Part shown: one piece after another, positions 6,401 through 9,218 of the stretch
Layout: the number at the start of each line of letters is the position of its first letter
How positions within the stretch are numbered: position 1 is the stretch's first letter
From: Actinomycetota bacterium
GTDB taxonomy: Bacteria; Actinomycetota; Acidimicrobiia; Acidimicrobiales; GCA-2861595
Reading direction: 5' to 3'
DNA: 9,218 nucleotides
Assembly: GCA_016781225.1 (NCBI GenBank)
Contig: JADDQT010000068.1
Coordinates: 1 to 9,218, forward strand
Translations under genes and position numbers: made by a program
The notes under the pieces: model-generated
Databases searched by the model: none
The model's input: only the letters and a program-made list of their open reading frames with translations
Told to the model about the DNA's origin: nothing

Positions 6401-7403
6401 ATGGCACCCTGCCGGCGACCGGCACTTGGGCCAACCATGAGAAAGGTCCCATGGCCAGGCGCAAGCGGCCGAGGGTGACGCTGAGGAACGCCCGTACGAC
6501 GCTTGGGTCGAACTGGGAGCCGGCACAGCGGCCCAACTCGCGTCGGGCCGCCTCTGCTGGAACGGGCTTCTTGTACGAACGGGCGGCCGTCATCACCTCG
6601 AAGCTGTCTGCCACGGCGACGATGCGAGCAGCTAGCGAGATCTCGGTCTGCTTCAGACCGCGCGGGTAGCCGTTGCCGTCCCACCTCTCATGATGTTCAC
6701 CCACCGCCCGTGTCCACTCACCCAGCCATTCCGCGAGGGGCGTTACCAGCTTCTCGCCCTCGAGAGGATGGCGCTTGAGCGCTTCCCATTCCTCCTGGGT
6801 TGGCTTCCCGGGCTTGTTCAGGATCTCGGGCGGAACAGTGACCTTTCCGATGTCGTGGAGCAGCGCAGCCCAGTGCAGCAGGTCACGTTGACCGGGCTCC
6901 AGCCGCATCTCCTCTCCGAGGAGGTCGGCAAACGCTCGTACTCGCTCTGAGTGACCGCGACTCCGCCGGTCGTGCGCGCTGAGTGCCGCCGTCAGCTCGA
7001 GCACCGTCTCGGCATCCCAAACCCAGTTGTCGGAGGCACCTTGCTCCCTGGCCTGCTCGATACGCCGTTCGAGCTGGCGAGCGTTGCCGGCCCGGAGGGC
7101 CACCTTGAACCGCGAGGGGGCCTTGTCGGGGAAGAGAAGCGAGAGCTTCAGGAGGGCGGCAACAGGCAAGAGCCGCCGGGCGAAGCGATCAACGCCCAGA
7201 AGGGTCGCCGTCGCCAGGGCGCACAACAGCGCCCACCAACCTATGAGGAGAACAGTGGTCTTCGGCGGCGGCAGAATCTGCTTGGCGACAGCACCTACGC
7301 CAATCGCGGCGCCGATAGGTGTGACGAATGCCAGCACCCGCAGGAAGAAGGCGCGGATCGGGTGACCCTGCCACCTCGTACGGGCGGGCTCCTGTTCTGG
7401 CAT
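3495..7403 (-). CDS. Membrane-anchored HD-GYP phosphodiesterase fused to nine extracellular Ig-like repeats
   Basis: A 1302-residue protein. HD-GYP domains hydrolyse cyclic dinucleotides, classically c-di-GMP. Domain order: membrane helices at about 18-42 and 50-72; a connector (75-128); HD-GYP domain at about 130-315; a third membrane helix at about 335-358; a Pro/Ser/Gly-rich linker (359-488) with a near-pure proline run at 471-484; nine repeats (489-1302). The HD-GYP motifs are intact: H151 in GHSERV, LLHDIGK with H183 and D184, H212 in KRHP, HHERWDGNGYP with H237, H238 and GYP at 245-247, D266 in VADSFE, and GSQFDP at 295-300. Catalysis is therefore expected. Three helices with the enzyme between the second and third put the enzyme in the cytosol and the repeats outside, if the N-terminus is inside. 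The C-terminus ends within repeat nine, with no sortase signal. ATG 7403 has only a modest RBS (GGGAAG, four bases upstream), but the neighbouring paralog has the same N-terminal length. The product could be a receptor signalling inward or an adhesin controlled from inside. Confidence 0.92.
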   Translation of the reverse strand: MPEQEPARTRWQGHPIRAFFLRVLAFVTPIGAAIGVGAVAKQILPPPKTTVLLIGWWALLCALATATLLGVDRFARRLLPVAALLKLSLLFPDKAPSRFKVALRAGNARQLERRIEQAREQGASDNWVWDAETVLELTAALSAHDRRSRGHSERVRAFADLLGEEMRLEPGQRDLLHWAALLHDIGKVTVPPEILNKPGKPTQEEWEALKRHPLEGEKLVTPLAEWLGEWTRAVGEHHERWDGNGYPRGLKQTEISLAARIVAVADSFEVMTAARSYKKPVPAEAARRELGRCAGSQFDPSVVRAFLSVTLGRLRLAMGPFSWLAQVPVAGRVPLVPAFGTVASALLAAGTMLLGGLVDGSPRSSTSPIEGTAATKSQQRGYTSPTPPGPVPPNESNQDGQGQPSPAVTGDPPVTPPLLPGLPIPSGSTGKGAVRSRPESPSTGQVPVPSPPAAVVLAPTPPRAELPPTSPPLPPPSPPPPPPPAVTSPTITSGPGARGNASSPTWAFTEADGARSTCRLMRDSSVVSALGPCSSPATYDLSGQPDGTYTFSVRQSDGAGNSSTFAVSEYLLDRSAPPPPAITSKPAAVSSDAAPVWAFSGESGSSFDCQLMRGATVVVARGPCSSPKTYEIDGEPDATYSFAVRATDAAGNTSPATTNSYVLDRSVPPNPLISSAPGSPGSSLTPTWAFSGEAGASFECQLSRGGTALLGLGPCSSTRTYDLVGQPEALYSFAVRQLDEAGNASSFSTADYQLDLSAPTAPTITSGPGPTGADVSPSWTFSGETAASFECQISQGGTVISPLSVCTSPATFNLSARPDAMYTFAVRQLDQAGNLSSLSTAAYDLDRSAPAAPTITSGPGPTGADVNPTWTFNGEPGVTFECQLSRGGAMVAAGPCTSAHDYDLTADPDGTYTFSVRAIDASGNLSSFATADYELDRSPPAPPTLSAGPGADGSDPTPEWAFTGEAAASYQCQLMRGATVISALGPCTSPAAFDLSAQADATYTFSVRQSDGAGNLSSFTTADYSLVRPPPPPPTITSGPAAIAADGSPAWAFTGEAGASFQCELTTGATVISSLAACSSPQGYDLSSQPDATYTFSVRQLNGAGTPSPFSTAEYKVDRSSPASPTITSGPGATGSDSTPTWAFAGESGATFECQLKRGATVTSTLASCTSPATFDLTAEPDATYTLSVRQVDNAGNTSAFTTTDYTLNRSTPPAPTITSGPGAAGFDSTPTWAFTGEPGATFECRLMRGTTVISAVAPCASPATFNLTTEPDGTYTFSVRQIGGSGIPSSFASVDYAFTQF
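3498..5939 (-). repeat. Nine tandem Ig-like repeats, 91 residues (273 bp) each, coding
   Basis: The repeats start at residues 489, 580, 671, 762, 853, 943, 1034, 1125 and 1216. Seven are exactly 91 residues, the fifth is 90 and the last is 87, cut short at the C-terminus. The pattern is PTITSGPG at 1-8, a Trp-x-Phe at about 18-20, Cys at 30, Cys at 45 (44 in the fifth), a YTFSVR-type strand at about 61-66, an AGN turn at about 71-73 and a LDRS-type hinge at about 84-87. All eighteen cysteines are present. This resembles bacterial surface Ig-like repeats of the type found in large adhesins. The first repeat is the most diverged and the eighth and ninth are close to each other. The DNA repeat unit makes copy-number change by recombination likely. 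Confidence 0.9.
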
Positions 7404-7465
7404 CTAGCTTCCCGAGAACATGGCTTCGGCGGGCTCCAGCTCCAGCTCCTCGTCCAACAGCTCGG

Positions 7466-7648
7466 TCACGGCCCGCACCATGACGCCAACAATCCCGACG
7501 TCGTATCCCGCTTCGGGAGAGATCGACCGACCACTGTTCCTGCCGCGACAGATGCCACGATGGGCATGGGAAAGACCGCCACACGCACCAGTCCCGCGGC
7601 GCCGCGCCGGCCTGCCCAGTGGTCGGAACGGTGACTGCTGTCAGACAT
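7466..7648 (-). CDS. 60-residue ORF, truncated paralog of the HD-GYP protein's N-terminus
   Basis: Aligned residue for residue with the first 60 positions of the HD-GYP/Ig-repeat protein, it needs no gaps and shares 17 identities, including W11, G13, R22, V23, F26, P29, I30, L44, P45, T49, T50 and W57. It therefore has the first membrane helix (about 20-42) and the start of the next segment, then stops at TGA 7468-7466, before any HD-GYP domain. The start ATG 7648-7646 has GGGGAGG on the minus strand three bases upstream. Sixty-two bases separate its stop from the giant gene's ATG. It is most simply the remnant of a tandem duplication or the 5' stub of a lost second HD-GYP gene. Whether the one-helix product is made or stable is unknown. 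Confidence 0.5.
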   Translation of the reverse strand: MSDSSHRSDHWAGRRGAAGLVRVAVFPMPIVASVAAGTVVGRSLPKRDTTSGLLASWCGP

Positions 7649-7808
7649 GCGCCTCCCCGGGGGCGAAGCTCTCCTCGCTAAATGGTCGGCGCGGCCGATG
7701 CCTCTCCTAAGAAGAACGGCGTCCCCCGTTCGGATCGGACCATTTGGGGTTGGATTCCGGTGACATAACGAGGACAGAACCAGAGGTTGGTCCGGGTAAC
7801 GTGCCGGC
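7649..7808. promoter_or_regulatory. Divergent intergenic region upstream of hisS, with two inverted repeats
   Basis: The 160 bases between the minus-strand ORF and hisS must serve both directions. A hairpin TCGGC-GCG-GCCGA lies at 7686-7698. A second inverted repeat has arms GAACGG (7714-7719) and CCGTTC (7726-7731) around six bases and could be an operator or a leader hairpin. CATAAC at 7764-7769 matches a -10 box at four of six positions and would start transcription about 30 bases before GTG 7809, but no well-spaced -35 is visible. No T-box specifier or anti-terminator structure was recognised. Confidence 0.35.
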
Positions 7809-9056
7809 GTGCCCGGCTTTCAGGCTCCCGCGGGGACCTTCGACGTCCTGCCCCCTGAATCGTCGCGTTACGAGGCGTTGGTGGGGCGCTTCGCCGGGCA
7901 CGTGGCGCGAGCCGGCTACGGATCCGCCATCACTCCCATGTTCGAGGACGTGGGCGTGTTCGAGCGGCTGGGCCAGAGCACCGACGTCGTGCGCAAGGAG
8001 ATGTACGACTTCGAGGACAAGGGCGGCCGCCGGCTGGCCCTGCGACCCGAGGGAACTGCGAGCGTGGTGCGGGCCTACGTGCAGCGCCGGCCGACGCTGC
8101 CGTTCAAGGCCTGGTACGTGGGGCCCATCTTCCGTTACGAACGACCACAGGCCGGCCGCTACCGCCAGCACCACCAGCTGGGCATCGAGGCCCTGGGCAG
8201 CGACGACCCCGACCTCGACGTCGAGGTCATGGCGCTGGCGGCGGGTTTCTACGCCTCCCTGGGCCTCACCCGGGTGCGCCTTCGGCTCACGTCGCTGGGC
8301 GATGCCGCCTGCCGGCCGGCGTACCGTGACCAGCTCCAGGGCTACCTCGAGGCCCGGGCGGACCGGCTCTGCGAGGAGCACCGAGACCGCATAGCGGAGA
8401 ACCCTCTGCGGATCCTCGACTGCAAGCGGGACGCATGCCGAGCCGCCGCCGCCGATGCTCCGCGCATGGTGGGCCATCTCTGCGAGCAGTGCCGGAGCCA
8501 CTTCGGGCGGGTGACGGCAGGGCTCACTGCGCTCGGCGTGGCCTTCGAGCTCGACCCGTCGCTCGTACGCGGGCTCGACTACTACACCCGGACCACCTTC
8601 GAGTTCACCTCCGACGCCCTCGAGTTCGCCCACAGCGGGGCAGGGGGAGGAGGGCGCTACGACGGGTTGGTGGAGTCACTCGGAGGACCACCCACGCCGG
8701 GCATCGGCTTCGGCCTCGGCATCGAGCGCATCCTCCTCACCTGTGACGCCGAAGGAGTCTTCCCCGCTCCCGGCTTGGGGCTCGACGTGTTCGTCCTCGA
8801 CACCACCGGAGGGGAGCAGGCCCGAGACGTCACCGCCGAGCTCCGGGCGGCCGGCCTGCGCACCGACCGGGCCTTCGACCAGCGGTCGTGGAAGGCGCAG
8901 ATGAAGGCGGCCCTCCGGTCGGAGGCGCCCCTCGCCGTGGTGCTCGAGGATGGGGAGGCCAGCATCCGAACGCTGCAGGAGAAGGGTGAAGCCGAGCGCG
9001 CCGATCGGGGCACCCTCGTCGAGCACGTACGGAAGAAGCTCGGCGAGCTTCGCTGA
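7809..9056 (+). CDS. hisS: Histidine--tRNA ligase (HisRS)
   Basis: Cytosolic class II aminoacyl-tRNA synthetase charging tRNA-His with histidine, using ATP. The protein has 415 residues, close to the usual bacterial length of about 420. It opens with FQAPAGTFDVLPPES (4-18), the normal HisRS N-terminus. Motif 2 is at about 100-126, with FRYERPQAGRYRQHH (108-122). The histidine-specific signatures are LVRGLDYYTRTTFEF (252-266) and GGGGRYDGL (279-287). Motif 3 is PGIGFGLGIERI (297-308). The anticodon-binding domain is at about 324-415. GTG 7809 is the start because an in-frame TAA lies at 7797-7799 and the N-terminal alignment leaves no room for a later one. No clear Shine-Dalgarno precedes it, so weak or leaderless initiation is possible. 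The insertion region has four cysteines (C205, C210, C225, C228) that could bind zinc. aspS follows 25 bases downstream, an arrangement common in bacteria. Confidence 0.97.
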   Translation: MPGFQAPAGTFDVLPPESSRYEALVGRFAGHVARAGYGSAITPMFEDVGVFERLGQSTDVVRKEMYDFEDKGGRRLALRPEGTASVVRAYVQRRPTLPFKAWYVGPIFRYERPQAGRYRQHHQLGIEALGSDDPDLDVEVMALAAGFYASLGLTRVRLRLTSLGDAACRPAYRDQLQGYLEARADRLCEEHRDRIAENPLRILDCKRDACRAAAADAPRMVGHLCEQCRSHFGRVTAGLTALGVAFELDPSLVRGLDYYTRTTFEFTSDALEFAHSGAGGGGRYDGLVESLGGPPTPGIGFGLGIERILLTCDAEGVFPAPGLGLDVFVLDTTGGEQARDVTAELRAAGLRTDRAFDQRSWKAQMKAALRSEAPLAVVLEDGEASIRTLQEKGEAERADRGTLVEHVRKKLGELR

Positions 9057-9084
9057 TGCCCCCGCGAACGACGTTTCGCTGATG
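9049..9084 (+). repeat. 10-bp direct repeat spanning the hisS stop and the aspS start
   Basis: TTCGCTGATG occurs at 9049-9058 and again at 9075-9084, 26 bases apart. The first copy holds the hisS stop (TGA 9054-9056) and the second the aspS ATG (9082-9084). A small tandem duplication could have separated an originally overlapping TGATG stop-start. Chance is not excluded for ten bases. Confidence 0.45.
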
Positions 9085-9218
9085 TCGATGCGCACGAGCT
9101 ATTGCGGCGCGCTCACGGCCGCCGACGTGGGCACCGAGGTCGCGCTGTGCGGCTGGGTCGCCAGCCGCCGCGAGCACGGTGAGCACCTGGCTTTCGTCGA
9201 CCTGCGCGACCACACGGG
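9082..9218 (+). CDS. aspS: Aspartate--tRNA ligase (AspRS), N-terminal part
   Basis: Only the first 45 codons and two further bases lie in the window. They encode the beginning of the N-terminal OB-fold that binds the tRNA anticodon: RTSYCGAL, then VALCGWVASRREHGEHLAFV and DLRDHTG, nearly a consensus AspRS start. The full protein should be close to 590 residues in the bacterial type. ATG 9082 and ATG 9088 are both in frame two codons apart. The second gives the more usual MRT-type N-terminus. No strong RBS precedes either, so translation may be coupled to hisS, whose stop is 25 bases upstream. From this fragment it cannot be told whether the enzyme is discriminating or also charges tRNA-Asn. 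Confidence 0.93.
   Translation, partial: MSMRTSYCGALTAADVGTEVALCGWVASRREHGEHLAFVDLRDHT

Noticed and set aside
6118..6669. Plus-strand 183-residue ORF antisense to the HD-GYP/linker region
   Set aside because: It is explained by high GC opposite an intact conserved domain, with no start signal or recognisable motif.
5629..6684. Minus-strand 351-residue ORF within the giant gene
   Set aside because: It is a shifted frame of the HD-GYP/linker/repeat region, Arg/Gly/Ser-rich and without domain signatures.
7404..7481. Possible 25-codon minus-strand microORF with an acidic tail ending TAG directly before ATG 7403
   Set aside because: No RBS or homology. The frame looks protein-like only over a short stretch, so translational coupling to the giant gene is speculation.

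Overview
The window is high-GC DNA with GTG starts, dense overlapping open frames and a hisS-aspS gene pair. This suits an actinobacterial genome, possibly an uncultured lineage such as Acidimicrobiia or Thermoleophilia. That placement is inference from style and gene order, not from a marker search.

Layout: (1) 1-1203, minus strand: 5'-part of a lipoprotein substrate-binding protein of the peptide/nickel ABC transporter family (SBP family 5), running off the left edge. (2) 1285-1935, plus strand: a divergently transcribed FmdE-like protein with a C-terminal four-cysteine zinc ribbon. (3) 1936-3061: a decayed stretch holding a GAF-domain gene broken by two opposite frameshifts (2076-2594) and a weak small ORF (2687-2884). 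(4) 3062-3325, minus: a small secreted protein with a clear signal peptide and a strong ribosome binding site. (5) 3495-7403, minus: the centrepiece, a 1302-residue protein with two N-terminal membrane helices, a complete HD-GYP phosphodiesterase domain, a third membrane helix, a proline-rich linker and nine tandem Ig-like repeats of 91 residues. (6) 7466-7648, minus: a 60-codon ORF that aligns without gaps to the first 60 residues of the giant protein, probably a truncated tandem paralog. (7) 7809-9056, plus: hisS, followed by the first 45 codons of aspS (9082 to the right edge).

How the parts relate: the two ends are ordinary housekeeping or transport. hisS and aspS form a two-gene aminoacyl-tRNA synthetase unit. 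The SBP and FmdE genes share an 81-bp divergent control region, which hints at a link between solute uptake and a metal-binding protein. The middle is accessory. The giant HD-GYP/Ig-repeat protein would place a cyclic-dinucleotide phosphodiesterase inside the cell and a long disulfide-stabilised stalk outside it, on one chain. No diguanylate cyclase, protease or secretion partner for it is visible here. I saw no tRNA, rRNA, CRISPR array, insertion sequence or replication origin.
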